DNA of 51,701 bases from DASZJY01 sp036260255 (lineage in GTDB: Bacteria > Actinomycetota > Acidimicrobiia > Acidimicrobiales > AC-14): the NCBI GenBank assembly GCA_036260255.1, contig DATAAF010000062.1:1-51701 (forward strand). The letters are read 5' to 3'. Every line of letters starts with the position of its first letter. Positions within the stretch are counted from its first letter, which is position 1. Below are positions 25,844 through 34,553 of this stretch, piece by piece. The notes beneath the pieces were generated by a model. That model was not told the origin of the DNA. It worked only from the letters and a program-made list of their open reading frames with translations, and searched no databases. The position numbers were made by a program, and so were the translations under genes.

Positions 25844-27574
25844 TCAGCTCCTTGTGGCGGGCTCCAGCTCGGCCAGCTCCTCGGCGGGGTACACGAACGG
25901 GGACCCGGTCAGGATGCCGTCGCAGATGACATCGAGGCCCCGACTGGCTCCCGGCTCGAGGTCGGCGAGGCTGTCGACCTGCCACCGGAAACCGTGGGTG
26001 CCGAGGAGCTGGGTGGTGAACTCGAGGGGGATCATCCGGCGGAAGAAGAAGTGGTAGGCGTACTTCCGGGCCCGCTCGACGGTCTCCGGCGGGAGCCGGC
26101 CGGGCAGGGGCAGCCGGTCCAGGAGCTCGAAGTACCCTTCCTCCGACTCGGCGTCCAGGGTGATGCCCTTGTTCCGGACCCAGGCCTCGCCCGCCACGAC
26201 GACGGGCACCCCGGTGGCGGCCAGCTCCACCCCCGTCTTGGTCCCGAAGATGAGCACGGCGTTGCAGCGCTCCATGGCCGCGTAGGTGCTGATGCGGCTC
26301 TCCGGCGGGATGACGTGGACGTTCGGTGGCAGCTCGGGGAACGTCGCGGCGATGGCCTCCACGAAGGGCTCCCGTGAGGGCATCACGCCGGTGATCTCCG
26401 CCGGGTGCACGCGGATCAGGAGCTCGAGCTCGGGCCGACGCGCGAAGTAGGCGATCGTCTTTCGTGCCCAGTCGAGCATGCTGGGGAAGGCGTTGGCCTG
26501 GTAGTGGAGCTGGGCGTCCCAGATCACGTTGGTGAGCATTCCGATGCAGGGCTTCGAGAAGTCCACCCCGGTCTCCGTGGCGATGGCCTGGTCCTCGACC
26601 TGGGGGTCGCGGTGGAAGGTGATCCAGTCGTTGCTCCCGCTCCACCTGCTCTTGAGGTAGTCGTCCAGGTCGGTGTCGAGCCGGGGCGACCACGCCATCG
26701 CGTCCCAGGCGCTGGTGGGCTCCGAGAGGAGGGTGTGGTGGTAGGTGTCGCCGTGGCTGAAGATGTAGGAGCTCTTTCGGTAGGCGACGTTCCAGTTGAC
26801 GACCCTCACGCCGCGGGAGCGGGCGGTGTCCCCGACCACCCCCTGAGGGACGTAGATGCCGTGGTGGAAGACGGCGGCTTCGTACTCGAAGCGCTCGAGG
26901 AGGCGGGTCGTGACCACGCGGGTGACGAGAGCGGCCTCGACGAACCGGCGGAGGATCGCCTCGGGATGTGGACCGTCGGGCAGCGTCCCCCGACCGAAGA
27001 AGCGCAGGGCGCCCGCCTTGGCGTGCTCGCCCACGTGCACCCCTTCGACGACCAGGTCCGACAGCTCGGAGAGGGGCAGCTCGGCCGCGGTCCGGCGGGC
27101 GTCCGCCACCTCCTCGTCGGTGACCAGCTCGCTGTACCGATGGACGGTGACGCCCAGCGACTCGTACATGTCGTTGATCGGCCCGAAGCAGGCCCGGCAG
27201 TGCCGCTTCGTGGGACCGTTCGCCGCGAACTTGGCCAGGTCGCCGTACCAGTCGATCGTGCACATCTGGCACGCCGCCATCATCCCGTCGCAGAGCAGGA
27301 CGTCGACCTCGGCGCCCCGCAGGCGGAGGGCGATGGTCAGGAGGCCTTCGAGCTGGCTCCCCGGCAGGTACCCTCCGGTGACGGTGGGGACGAGCACCCG
27401 CGGGCTTCCCGAACCCGAATCGGCGGCTGGGTACGACGTGTCGGCGACGAGATGGTCCCAAGCCGGCGTGTTCGCCCGCAGGGAACGCTCCCTGCGGAAG
27501 TCGAGGTAGAGCTGGCTCTTGTTCAGGCGCTTCCTGAGCGCGGCGGGGAGCTGGCTGGGGTCGAGCCGGCTCAT
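25844..27574 (-). CDS. Capsule-synthesis-like GT-B glycosyltransferase with Cys cluster (copy A)
   Basis: 576 residues. Near the N-terminus, VLVPTVTGGYLPGSQLEGLL and LLCDGMMAACQMC precede CRAC, giving C95, C102, C105, C126 and C129 (a C-x2-C-x20-C-x2-C array plus one), suited to zinc or an Fe-S cluster. The C-terminal half has RVHPAEITG, HVIPPESRISTY and GTKTGVELAATGVPVVV from residue 444, then WVRNKG. This resembles the donor-site pattern of capsule polysaccharide synthesis proteins such as KpsC/KpsS, which use CMP-Kdo. It is last in the operon that makes a CMP-activated ulosonic acid, overlapping the HAD gene by 4 bp (ATGA), so a role as its transferase is a reasoned inference. A paralogue of identical length is at 36487-38217. 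Confidence 0.78.
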   Translation of the reverse strand: MSRLDPSQLPAALRKRLNKSQLYLDFRRERSLRANTPAWDHLVADTSYPAADSGSGSPRVLVPTVTGGYLPGSQLEGLLTIALRLRGAEVDVLLCDGMMAACQMCTIDWYGDLAKFAANGPTKRHCRACFGPINDMYESLGVTVHRYSELVTDEEVADARRTAAELPLSELSDLVVEGVHVGEHAKAGALRFFGRGTLPDGPHPEAILRRFVEAALVTRVVTTRLLERFEYEAAVFHHGIYVPQGVVGDTARSRGVRVVNWNVAYRKSSYIFSHGDTYHHTLLSEPTSAWDAMAWSPRLDTDLDDYLKSRWSGSNDWITFHRDPQVEDQAIATETGVDFSKPCIGMLTNVIWDAQLHYQANAFPSMLDWARKTIAYFARRPELELLIRVHPAEITGVMPSREPFVEAIAATFPELPPNVHVIPPESRISTYAAMERCNAVLIFGTKTGVELAATGVPVVVAGEAWVRNKGITLDAESEEGYFELLDRLPLPGRLPPETVERARKYAYHFFFRRMIPLEFTTQLLGTHGFRWQVDSLADLEPGASRGLDVICDGILTGSPFVYPAEELAELEPATRS

Positions 27575-28308
27575 CGGCCGCCTCCCGGTGCCCCCTGCGT
27601 GGAGCCGGCGCCGTCGGCGGCCAGCTCGAGCCGGAGGGTGAACTCGTCGGGGTCCGGGAGGCGCGACAGCACCCACCACGGAGCGTCGACGTCGAGCTCC
27701 GCAGCGGTGTGCACTCCGCTGGCGACGGCGATCATGCGGAGGCCGAGGGCCCTCGCACAGGCGACGTCGTAGGGGCTGTCGCCGACGAGGAAGACCCGGT
27801 CGAGATCGAGAGGCCCCGCGGCGGCCGCCACCCGCTCGAGGGCGACCCGCCCGATGGCCACGCGGTCGAAGCCGTCGTCGCCGAACCCGCCCGTGTCGAA
27901 GTAGCGGTCGAGCCCGTAGCACCGCAGCTTGGCCCGGGCGCCGGCGCGCAGGTTGCCGGTGAGAAGGGCGACGACCGTGTCGGTGCGGGCGTGGAGCAGG
28001 TCGAGCACCTCCACGACGCCCGGCAGGACGCCGCCGCGCGTGGGCGTGAGGCACGCGGGTAGCCCCTCGCAGTAGGCGTGGGCCAGCCGCAGCTCGAGGT
28101 CGGGGTCGGGGGGCCGGCCGGAGGCCAGCACGATCTCCCTGGCGATCATGAGGTCGGTGAGACCCGAGGTTCGCATGAGCGAGAGGTCGGCCTCGTACCC
28201 GAGCACCTCGGCGGCGGCGTCCTCCCAGGCCTTGATCCCCGCCCGCCCGGTGCTGAGGAGGGTGCCGTCGATGTCCCAGAGGACGACGGTCCTGGCCGTC
28301 GCCGTCAT
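27571..28308 (-). CDS. HAD-family phosphatase
   Basis: 245 residues. LWDIDGTLLST (DxD nucleophile near residue 11), LLTGNL (motif II), a Lys/Arg region and FLVGDSPYDVACARALG (motif IV) define a HAD hydrolase with a helical cap, as in phosphoglycolate phosphatases. In this operon it could dephosphorylate a sugar phosphate before or after the NeuB-type condensation, as NulO-9-phosphate phosphatases do in phosphorylated pathways. Its ATG overlaps the transketolase stop (ATGA) and its stop overlaps the next start (ATGA). Confidence 0.88.
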   Translation of the reverse strand: MTATARTVVLWDIDGTLLSTGRAGIKAWEDAAAEVLGYEADLSLMRTSGLTDLMIAREIVLASGRPPDPDLELRLAHAYCEGLPACLTPTRGGVLPGVVEVLDLLHARTDTVVALLTGNLRAGARAKLRCYGLDRYFDTGGFGDDGFDRVAIGRVALERVAAAAGPLDLDRVFLVGDSPYDVACARALGLRMIAVASGVHTAAELDVDAPWWVLSRLPDPDEFTLRLELAADGAGSTQGAPGGGR

Positions 28309-30239
28309 CGGCCGGCGGGCGCCAGGGCGGCGAGGACGTTGTCGACCAGGCTGGCGGCGTCGAGCCGGTGGAAGGCCAGGACCTCGTCGGCGGTGCCGCA
28401 CGCCGGCACCGATGTGACCCCCAGCTGGAGGGTTCGGGCCCGATACGGGAGCCGGGCCATGACGGCGAGGACCATCTCCCCCTGCCCGCCCCGCAGGTAG
28501 TGGTTGTCGAGCGTCATCACCAGACGCTTGCCCTCTATCTCGCCGGCGAGCCAGGCGGGATCGACGCGGTTGAGCCAGGGCAGGTCCACCACCGCCAGCT
28601 CGATGCCGTGGTCGGCGGCGAGGGTCTCCGCCGCCCCCCACGCCTCCGAGAGCAGGACCGGGCCGTACCCGAAGACGACGCCGTCGACGCCCTCGCGGAC
28701 GCGCACCCCGCGGCCGACCTCGGGCCGGTAGCCGGTGGGCAGGGCGAAGGGGACCGCAACCGGGGCCGTGACCAGCCGCAGGTAGACGCTCTCGGCCAGG
28801 CCCTGCAGGCACAGCTCGAGCAGCGGGGCCACTTCATCCTCGTGGCAGGGCTCGACGGCGACCAGACCGGGGACGGCGCCGAACAGCGAGATGTCGCGTA
28901 CCGACTGATGCGAGTGACCGGGTCCGGCGGGGACGAGGCCCGCCAGCGACCCCACGTACACCACCTTCCTCCCCTCGGTCGCGTTGTTGTAGATCTGCTC
29001 GTTGGGTCGGGCGGAGAGGAAGCAGGCGAACGAGTGGACGACGGGCAGCAGGCCCCGCAGTGCCATCCCGCCGGCCTGGGAGACCATGTCCTGCTCGGCG
29101 ATGCCGCACTCCACGAAGCGCTCCGGGAAACGCCGGGAGAAGGGCACGAGCCCGCAGTCGAGCACGAGGTCGGCATCGAGGGCGACGATGCGGTCGTCGG
29201 CCTCGGCCTGGCGACACAGCGCCTCGGAGTAGGCGGGGACGAGCCGCTGGCCGGACGCCGGCGTCCTGAGCGGGACCTCCACCACCGTGGGCTCGAGAGG
29301 CTCTCCGCCGAGGGAGGCAAGGCGGGCGTCGCAGCGGGAGAGAAGCTCGTCGACCGCCTTGTCATAGGCGCCCAGGTCGGGGGCGCCGCTGTGGAAGCGG
29401 TACATCCCGTCGGGGTCCTCGATGCCCTCCATGAACGAGACGCCCTTTCCCTTGACCGTGTCGGCGATGACGGCGCTCGGCCGGGCGGCGTCGGCGCGCC
29501 CGGCGCGGAGGGCGGCGGCGAAGGCGGGCAGGTCGTGGCCGTCGCACCGAGCCACCGACCACCCGAAGGCGGCGAACTTGGCCTCCAGGTCGCCGAGGTC
29601 GGAGACGTCCCTCACCCAGGTGTCGGACTGGATCTTGTTGTGGTCGACGACGACGGTGATCTCGCCCAGCCCCCGGTTCACGGCGCCCTGCAGCGACTCC
29701 CAGATCTGGCCCTCCTGGAGCTCCCCGTCGCCGGTGAGCACGAAGAGCGGGAGGCGGGTCCCTCGCCGGCGGGCCGCCTCGGCCATGCCCTTGGCCTTGG
29801 AGATGCCCATGCCCAACGACCCGGTGTTGGCCTCGATGCCGGGCGTGGCCACGTCGGGATGGCCCGGGAGGCCGCCCAGGCGACGGAGGCGGTGCAGGAG
29901 GTCGAACTCGAGCCGCCCGCACGCGATCAGGACGGCGTAGAGGCCCGGGGCGTCGTGGCCCTTGGACGACATGTACACGCCGCCGGCGTGCGGTGCGCCG
30001 GCATCCGTCCGGGCGCCGGGCCCGAACCCCAGCTCCTCGAGGTGGAGCCAGGACACCACGTCGAGCGAGCTGAACGTCGTGCCGATGTGGCCCGACCCGG
30101 CCCGCATGATCATGTACAGCGCGTTCAGCCTGCACAGGTCGGCGAACAGCGCCGCCCTCACGACGGGGTCGGCATCGAGGGTCCGGAGCCCGTCGAAGGC
30201 CGCCCGCGGCACGTAGCGCAGGGTCATGGTCTCAGCCAC
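28305..30239 (-). CDS. Transketolase-like TPP enzyme, single chain
   Basis: 644 residues. The N-terminal TPP domain has AGSGHIGTTFSSLD (47-60), SSKGHDAPGLYA, GSLGMGISKAKGMA and the TPP signature GDGELQEGQIWESLQ (170-184) with Asn201. The pyrimidine domain has ECGIAEQDMVSQAGGMA with the catalytic Glu; a C-terminal domain follows. It moves a two-carbon ketol unit between sugars. It is a little shorter than housekeeping transketolases and resembles the split, two-subunit type joined in one chain. Lying between a CMP-sugar synthetase and a phosphatase, it may build or extend the sugar precursor of a ulosonic acid. The GTG start at 30239 overlaps the upstream gene by 8 nt; an ATG at 30227 is possible. 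Confidence 0.92.
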   Translation of the reverse strand: MAETMTLRYVPRAAFDGLRTLDADPVVRAALFADLCRLNALYMIMRAGSGHIGTTFSSLDVVSWLHLEELGFGPGARTDAGAPHAGGVYMSSKGHDAPGLYAVLIACGRLEFDLLHRLRRLGGLPGHPDVATPGIEANTGSLGMGISKAKGMAEAARRRGTRLPLFVLTGDGELQEGQIWESLQGAVNRGLGEITVVVDHNKIQSDTWVRDVSDLGDLEAKFAAFGWSVARCDGHDLPAFAAALRAGRADAARPSAVIADTVKGKGVSFMEGIEDPDGMYRFHSGAPDLGAYDKAVDELLSRCDARLASLGGEPLEPTVVEVPLRTPASGQRLVPAYSEALCRQAEADDRIVALDADLVLDCGLVPFSRRFPERFVECGIAEQDMVSQAGGMALRGLLPVVHSFACFLSARPNEQIYNNATEGRKVVYVGSLAGLVPAGPGHSHQSVRDISLFGAVPGLVAVEPCHEDEVAPLLELCLQGLAESVYLRLVTAPVAVPFALPTGYRPEVGRGVRVREGVDGVVFGYGPVLLSEAWGAAETLAADHGIELAVVDLPWLNRVDPAWLAGEIEGKRLVMTLDNHYLRGGQGEMVLAVMARLPYRARTLQLGVTSVPACGTADEVLAFHRLDAASLVDNVLAALAPAGR

Positions 30240-31032
30240 CGGGCACCTCCCCTCGGGACACGCCCGTGAGTTGCGGGCGCCGCGGAGGCACGTGCACCTC
30301 CGGGAGCCGGGCGGCTCCCTCGTCGAGCAGCTGCTCGAGCACCCGCCAGTCGGTGGCCGTGTTGACGTCGAAACCCTCGTAGCCCTCGCACTCGAAGGGC
30401 CGGACGGCGTGGCCGGCGATGGAGCCCGTATCGCGCAGCGTCCGCACCCAGGCCATCTCCAGGCTGGCGTTCTGGGCCAGCACGGGCGGGAGGGCCTGGT
30501 AGGGCCGGCTGTGCCACGGTGGGTCGGCGCCGCCGTCGTCGAGAAGCGGACGGATGCGGTCGCCCTCCCGGACCCACATCTTCCCGGGGTGCTGCTGGCA
30601 GGGCTCGACCGCCCGCAGGGAGTGGGCCTCGGGGTCGGTGCGCAGCTCGGCCCACGCCCGCCGGATGGTCGCCGGCTGGCGCAGGGGGCTGGTGGGCCGC
30701 AAGATCGAGAAGGCGTCGAACTGACGGCCGCCGGCGGCGAGGCGCTCGACGGTGTGGCGCACCCACTCGATGTCGGGTGACAGCTCGCCCGCCATCTCGG
30801 CGGGGCGCAGGAACGGCACCTCGGCCCCGTAGTGGCGGCCCACGGCGGCGATCTCCTCGGCGTCGGTCGAGAGCACGACGGCGGCGAAGACGCCGCTGTC
30901 GAGGGCAGCGGCGATCGTGTAGGCGAGCAAGGGGTGGCCCCTCAGGGGCCTCACGTTCTTGCCGGGGATGCGGCGTGAGCCGGCCCGGGCGGGGACGAGG
31001 GCGACGATCTTCCTCTCCGCTCCGTTCCCCAT
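30232..31032 (-). CDS. Acylneuraminate cytidylyltransferase-like CMP-sugar synthetase
   Basis: 266 residues. VALVPARAGSRRIPGKNVRPL near the N-terminus is the CTP-binding signature of the NeuA/KdsB-type family, followed by STDAEEIAAVG, LRPTSPLR and GYEGFDVNTATDW (metal-binding Asp). It activates a 3-deoxy-ulosonic acid with CTP to give the CMP-sugar. The ATG overlaps the aldehyde dehydrogenase stop by 1 nt (TGATG). Given the NeuB-type enzyme in the same operon, the substrate is probably the NeuB product rather than a standard sialic acid, because no NeuC- or NeuD-type gene is present. Confidence 0.9.
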   Translation of the reverse strand: MGNGAERKIVALVPARAGSRRIPGKNVRPLRGHPLLAYTIAAALDSGVFAAVVLSTDAEEIAAVGRHYGAEVPFLRPAEMAGELSPDIEWVRHTVERLAAGGRQFDAFSILRPTSPLRQPATIRRAWAELRTDPEAHSLRAVEPCQQHPGKMWVREGDRIRPLLDDGGADPPWHSRPYQALPPVLAQNASLEMAWVRTLRDTGSIAGHAVRPFECEGYEGFDVNTATDWRVLEQLLDEGAARLPEVHVPPRRPQLTGVSRGEVPGG

Positions 31033-32501
31033 CAGATGCGGTCGGGGTCGTGGATCAGGCAGACGTTCTTCCAGTCGGAGAACGCGTCGAGCGCCTCGGT
31101 GCCCGCCTCGCGGAACCCGTTGCCCGACTGCTTGAAGCCCCCGAAGGGCATGTGGGGTTCGCTGCCGTAGGTGGGCCCGTTCACCACGACCATCCCCGCC
31201 TGCACCCGCTCGGCGAAGTGCAGCCCGCGGTGGACGCTGTTCGTGTGGACCGCCGCGGTCAGCCCGAAGGGCGAGTCGTTGCAGAGGCGGATGGCGTCGT
31301 CCAGGTCACGCGCCCGGTAGAGGCAGGTCACGGGGCCGAAGAGCTCCGTGGTCGAGATGGGATCGTGGGGGTCGACTTCGTCCAGCACCGTCGGCTCGAC
31401 GAAGTACCCGTCGGCGAGGGCCCCATCGGCGCGCCGCCCGCCCGCCAGCAGCTTGGCTCCCCGTGTGAGGGCCCCCTCGACGGCGTCGAGGATGCGGGCG
31501 ACGGCCCGCTCGTTGACCACCGGGCCGAGGTCGGCGTCGTCGTCGGTGCCCAGGCGGAGCTCGGCGGTAACAGCCACCAGCCGCTCCCGGAACTCCTCGT
31601 ACACCGGCTCGACGGCGATGATGCGGCTCCCGGCCGCGCAGCGCTGCCCGGCGTTGCTGAACGCCGACAGCGCCGCCGCCTTGACGGCGACGCCGAGGTC
31701 GGCGTCGTCACAGACCACCAGCGGGTTCTTCCCGCCCAGCTCCAGGCAGACCTTGGCCAGGCGGTTTCCGGCGACGGTCTGGATGGTGCGCCCGACCTGG
31801 CTCGAACCGGTGAAGCTCACGAGGTCCACACCGGGGTCGGCGACCAGGGCGGAGCCGGCCTCGGGCCCGAGGCCCTGCAGCACGTTGAGGGCGCCGGCGG
31901 GCACGCCCGCCTCGTGCAGGAGGTGGGCGAAGAGGTGGGCGCTCCAGGGCGTGTCCTCGGAGGGCTTGAGCACGGCGCTGTTGCCGCACAAGAGGGCGGG
32001 GAACACCTTCCAGGCGTAGTTGGGCAGCGGCGTGTTCGCCGCCACGATGAGCCCGGCCACCCCGATGGGCGAACGGACGAGCATCGAGGCCTTGTGGGGG
32101 ACGGCGCTGGGCATGGTGTGGCCGTACAGCCGCCGTCCCTCGCCGGCGACGAAGTAGCCCATCTCCACCGCGGCCTTGAGCTCGCCCCGGGCGTCACGCG
32201 GGGGCTTACCCGTCTCGGCGCACACCGCGGCCACGAGCTCGTCGCCGTCGCGGATCAGCAGCTCGACGGCGCGGCGGAGGATCTCGCCCCGTTCGACCGG
32301 GGTGCGCGTCGCCCACGCCGGTTGGCTGCGGCGGGCGGCGGCGACCGCCTCCTCGACGTCGGCGGCGCCCGACCGGGCCAGCTCGCACAGGACCCGGCCG
32401 TCGACAGGCGAGCGCTTCTCCGCCCAGCGCCCGTCCTGGGCCCCCACATCGGCCCCGTCGACGAAGTTGGGGATCCTCCGAGCGTCCGGGTCACCAGGCA
32501 C
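31032..32501 (-). CDS. NAD(P)-dependent aldehyde dehydrogenase
   Basis: 489 residues, full length for the ALDH superfamily. VAANTPLPNYAWK, FTGSSQVGR (cofactor loop), LELGGKNPLVV (general-base Glu) and SNAGQRCAAGSR (nucleophile Cys) are intact, with EPHMPFGGFKQSGNG near the end. It oxidises an aldehyde to an acid. Found between an SDR and a CMP-sugar synthetase in one translationally coupled operon, it may act on the same sugar, for example making an aldonic or uronic function. The GTG start lies inside the SDR gene (11-nt overlap). Confidence 0.92.
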   Translation of the reverse strand: MPGDPDARRIPNFVDGADVGAQDGRWAEKRSPVDGRVLCELARSGAADVEEAVAAARRSQPAWATRTPVERGEILRRAVELLIRDGDELVAAVCAETGKPPRDARGELKAAVEMGYFVAGEGRRLYGHTMPSAVPHKASMLVRSPIGVAGLIVAANTPLPNYAWKVFPALLCGNSAVLKPSEDTPWSAHLFAHLLHEAGVPAGALNVLQGLGPEAGSALVADPGVDLVSFTGSSQVGRTIQTVAGNRLAKVCLELGGKNPLVVCDDADLGVAVKAAALSAFSNAGQRCAAGSRIIAVEPVYEEFRERLVAVTAELRLGTDDDADLGPVVNERAVARILDAVEGALTRGAKLLAGGRRADGALADGYFVEPTVLDEVDPHDPISTTELFGPVTCLYRARDLDDAIRLCNDSPFGLTAAVHTNSVHRGLHFAERVQAGMVVVNGPTYGSEPHMPFGGFKQSGNGFREAGTEALDAFSDWKNVCLIHDPDRI

Positions 32502-33297
32502 TGAAACCCCCGTCCACCTTCAGGTCGATCCCGTTGACGTAGGAAGACGCCTCCGAGGCGAGGAACACGAGAGGGCCGCCCAGGTCGGCGGGCACGGCGA
32601 GCCGGCGCATGGGGACGCGCGCCGAGTACTTCTCGACGAAGACGGGGTCCTGCCCCCCGGCCACGCCTCCCGGCGACAGGGCGTTCACCCGCACGCCGAG
32701 GGGTCCCCAGTGGGCGGCGAAGTACCGGGTGAGGTTGACGACCGCGGCCTTGGACGAGCCGTAGGCGGGAGGTTTGAGAAAGGGGGGGTCCAGCGGGAGG
32801 TGGTCATAGAAGCGTGGATCGGGGGACCTCGATGCGTAGATCGACCCGATGTTCACGATACTTCCCCGGCCCTCCGCCACCATCGCCCCGCCGAAGACCT
32901 GGGTGGCCACCAGCGCCCCGCCCACGTTGACCTCGAACACCGACAGCACCTCGGCAAGGGGCACGTCCTCCAGCCGGGTCGTCGGGGAGGGAGCCGGCGG
33001 CCGGTCGATGCCGGCGTTGTTTACCAGCACCGTCGGCAGGCCGAGCTGGGAGCGGCACACCTCCAGGGCGTCCTCCACCGACGCCCGCTCGCGCACGTCG
33101 GCCCGCACGAGGCAGAGCCGGTCCGGCGCGACCGACTCCTGGAGGGCGAGGAACTCGGGGCCCGGCCGAGCCGTCTCCAGGTCCAGGGCGAGCACGCCGG
33201 CGCCTGCGCCCAGGAGCGCTTCGGCCCAGACGGGACCGAGCCGGCCGAGCGCGCCGGTGACGACGGCGACGTCTCCATCGAGCTGGAACCGCTTCAG
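32491..33297 (-). CDS. SDR-family oxidoreductase, probable CTG start
   Basis: 268 residues when read from CTG 33297. The N-terminus LKRFQLDGDVAVVTGALGRLG fits the classical SDR opening exactly (TGxxxGxG). The body has NNAGID, IVNIGSIYAS and YGSSK (Ser, Tyr, Lys catalytic set) and VNALSPGGV. No ATG, GTG or TTG lies in frame between the NeuB-type gene and the Rossmann motif. The next usable start (GTG 33195) would delete the cofactor site. The CTG is 4 nt after the upstream stop, so re-initiation is plausible. It resembles SDRs such as PtmA found in nonulosonate loci, and probably oxidises or reduces a sugar intermediate. Confidence 0.85.
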   Translation of the reverse strand: MKRFQLDGDVAVVTGALGRLGPVWAEALLGAGAGVLALDLETARPGPEFLALQESVAPDRLCLVRADVRERASVEDALEVCRSQLGLPTVLVNNAGIDRPPAPSPTTRLEDVPLAEVLSVFEVNVGGALVATQVFGGAMVAEGRGSIVNIGSIYASRSPDPRFYDHLPLDPPFLKPPAYGSSKAAVVNLTRYFAAHWGPLGVRVNALSPGGVAGGQDPVFVEKYSARVPMRRLAVPADLGGPLVFLASEASSYVNGIDLKVDGGFSAW

Positions 33298-33301
33298 GGA
33301 C

Positions 33302-34351
33302 TCAGTCCAGGACGTCGTAGGTGACGGCGTCGTCGGCGAACAACGGCTGCTGCACCGTCCGCCCCAGCACGTCGGAGAGGTGGTCCGGGGACAGCCCGTC
33401 GCCTGGGGACTTCATGGCGACGTCCTTCAGCTCGAGCACCTGGCCGGCGAGGAGGTCGTGGCGGGCGACGATCTTCTTGCCCATCTTCACCCCGGCGCTC
33501 ACCTCGCTCGGGTGGACGCGCTTCTCGCCCGTGCCCATGGCGACGCGGGCCCGCCGCAGGTCGCGCACAAGCTTGCGCATCCCCACCGGCTCGAGGGAGA
33601 AGGCGTGGTCGGTGCCCTTCAGGGCCCGGTTCAGGGTGAAGTGCTTCTCCACCACCCGGGCGCCGAGGGTGTAGGCCACCATCGCCATGGCGATGCCGTT
33701 GTCATGGCTCGAGAAGCCGATGACCACGTCGGGGAAGCGCTGGCGGAACGTCTCGATGACGCGGAGGTCGAGCTGGTCGAACTCGGGCGGGTAGGCGGCC
33801 GTGCACTGGAGGAGGCAGAACTGGGGGTTGATCGGCATGATCGTGTCGTAGGCCCGCTGCACATCGTCGATCGTCGCCACCCCGGTGCTCACGATCAGCG
33901 GCTTCCCGAGGCGCGCCGCGTACTCGAGGAGGTAGAGGCTCTTGAGGTCGCCGGACGCGATCTTGATGGCGGGCACGTCGAGCTCGGCCAGGAAGTCGAC
34001 GCTGGGCACGTCGAACGCCGTGGCGAAGAACGTGATGTCGAGCTCCTTGGCGTACTGCTTGAGCTCGTGGTACTCGTCCCACCCGAACTCGAGGGCCTCC
34101 CGGTGCTCCCCATAGGTGGCCCCGAAGCTGTTCTCGTGGTCGTACGGACGGTCGAACGCCTCCCGGGTGTACAGGGAGCGGTTCTCCCGCTTCTGGAGCT
34201 TGACCGCCGACGCGCCGGCTTCCTTGGCGGCGTCGAACAAGGCCTTGCACTTCTCGACGCTTCCCTGGTGGTTGTGGCCGATCTCGGCGATGACCCAACA
34301 GTCGGTGTCGTCGGCGATCCGGGTGCCGTCGATGATGAGGTCGCGAGCCAT
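33302..34351 (-). CDS. NeuB-family ulosonic acid synthase (PEP-dependent condensation)
   Basis: 349 residues. The TIM-barrel NeuB domain has VIAEIGHNHQGS (20-31), SAVKLQKREN (48-57), IKIASGDL, STGVATIDDV, CTAAYPP, GFSSHDNG and EKHFTLNRALKGTDHAFSLEP. A C-terminal SAF (antifreeze-like) domain follows (RHDLLAGQ...DVAMKSPGDGL). Such enzymes join phosphoenolpyruvate to a hexose-type aldehyde to give sialic, legionaminic, pseudaminic or related acids. The KLQKREN...ENSFGATYGEHREALEF region differs from what I recall of textbook NeuAc, Leg and Pse synthases, so the acceptor may differ. It heads the seven-gene operon; the ATG has GGAG at SD distance. Confidence 0.93.
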   Translation of the reverse strand: MARDLIIDGTRIADDTDCWVIAEIGHNHQGSVEKCKALFDAAKEAGASAVKLQKRENRSLYTREAFDRPYDHENSFGATYGEHREALEFGWDEYHELKQYAKELDITFFATAFDVPSVDFLAELDVPAIKIASGDLKSLYLLEYAARLGKPLIVSTGVATIDDVQRAYDTIMPINPQFCLLQCTAAYPPEFDQLDLRVIETFRQRFPDVVIGFSSHDNGIAMAMVAYTLGARVVEKHFTLNRALKGTDHAFSLEPVGMRKLVRDLRRARVAMGTGEKRVHPSEVSAGVKMGKKIVARHDLLAGQVLELKDVAMKSPGDGLSPDHLSDVLGRTVQQPLFADDAVTYDVLD

Positions 34352-34553
34352 GTTCTCCAGCCGATCGAGCCCGTCGCGGTGGGGAGCCAGAATAGCGCCC
34401 GATGGCCGCATCTTGATCGCCGCCTCGCGCCCACCGCGCCCGTCCGGCGGCGTGCCTCCGAAAGGATCCCGGCGCCCGCGCTAGGCTCGGCGCGAGGCAC
34501 CGAGCGACCGCGGTCGCGGCCTCGACACCATCTCACTTCCCTCTCGGAGCCGC
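34352..34553. promoter_or_regulatory. Divergent intergenic region with putative -10 elements
   Basis: About 200 bp between the ulosonic-acid operon and the FkbM gene. TATTCT at 34389-34394 on the minus strand lies about 37 nt before the NeuB-type ATG; TAGGCT at 34482-34487 on the plus strand precedes the FkbM frame. No good -35 or operator palindrome was found. Confidence 0.35.

Noticed and set aside
28305..30239. Transketolase as the housekeeping pentose-phosphate enzyme
   Set aside because: Tight overlap with CMP-sugar synthetase and phosphatase genes argues for a pathway-specific role, although the housekeeping role cannot be excluded without the genome.
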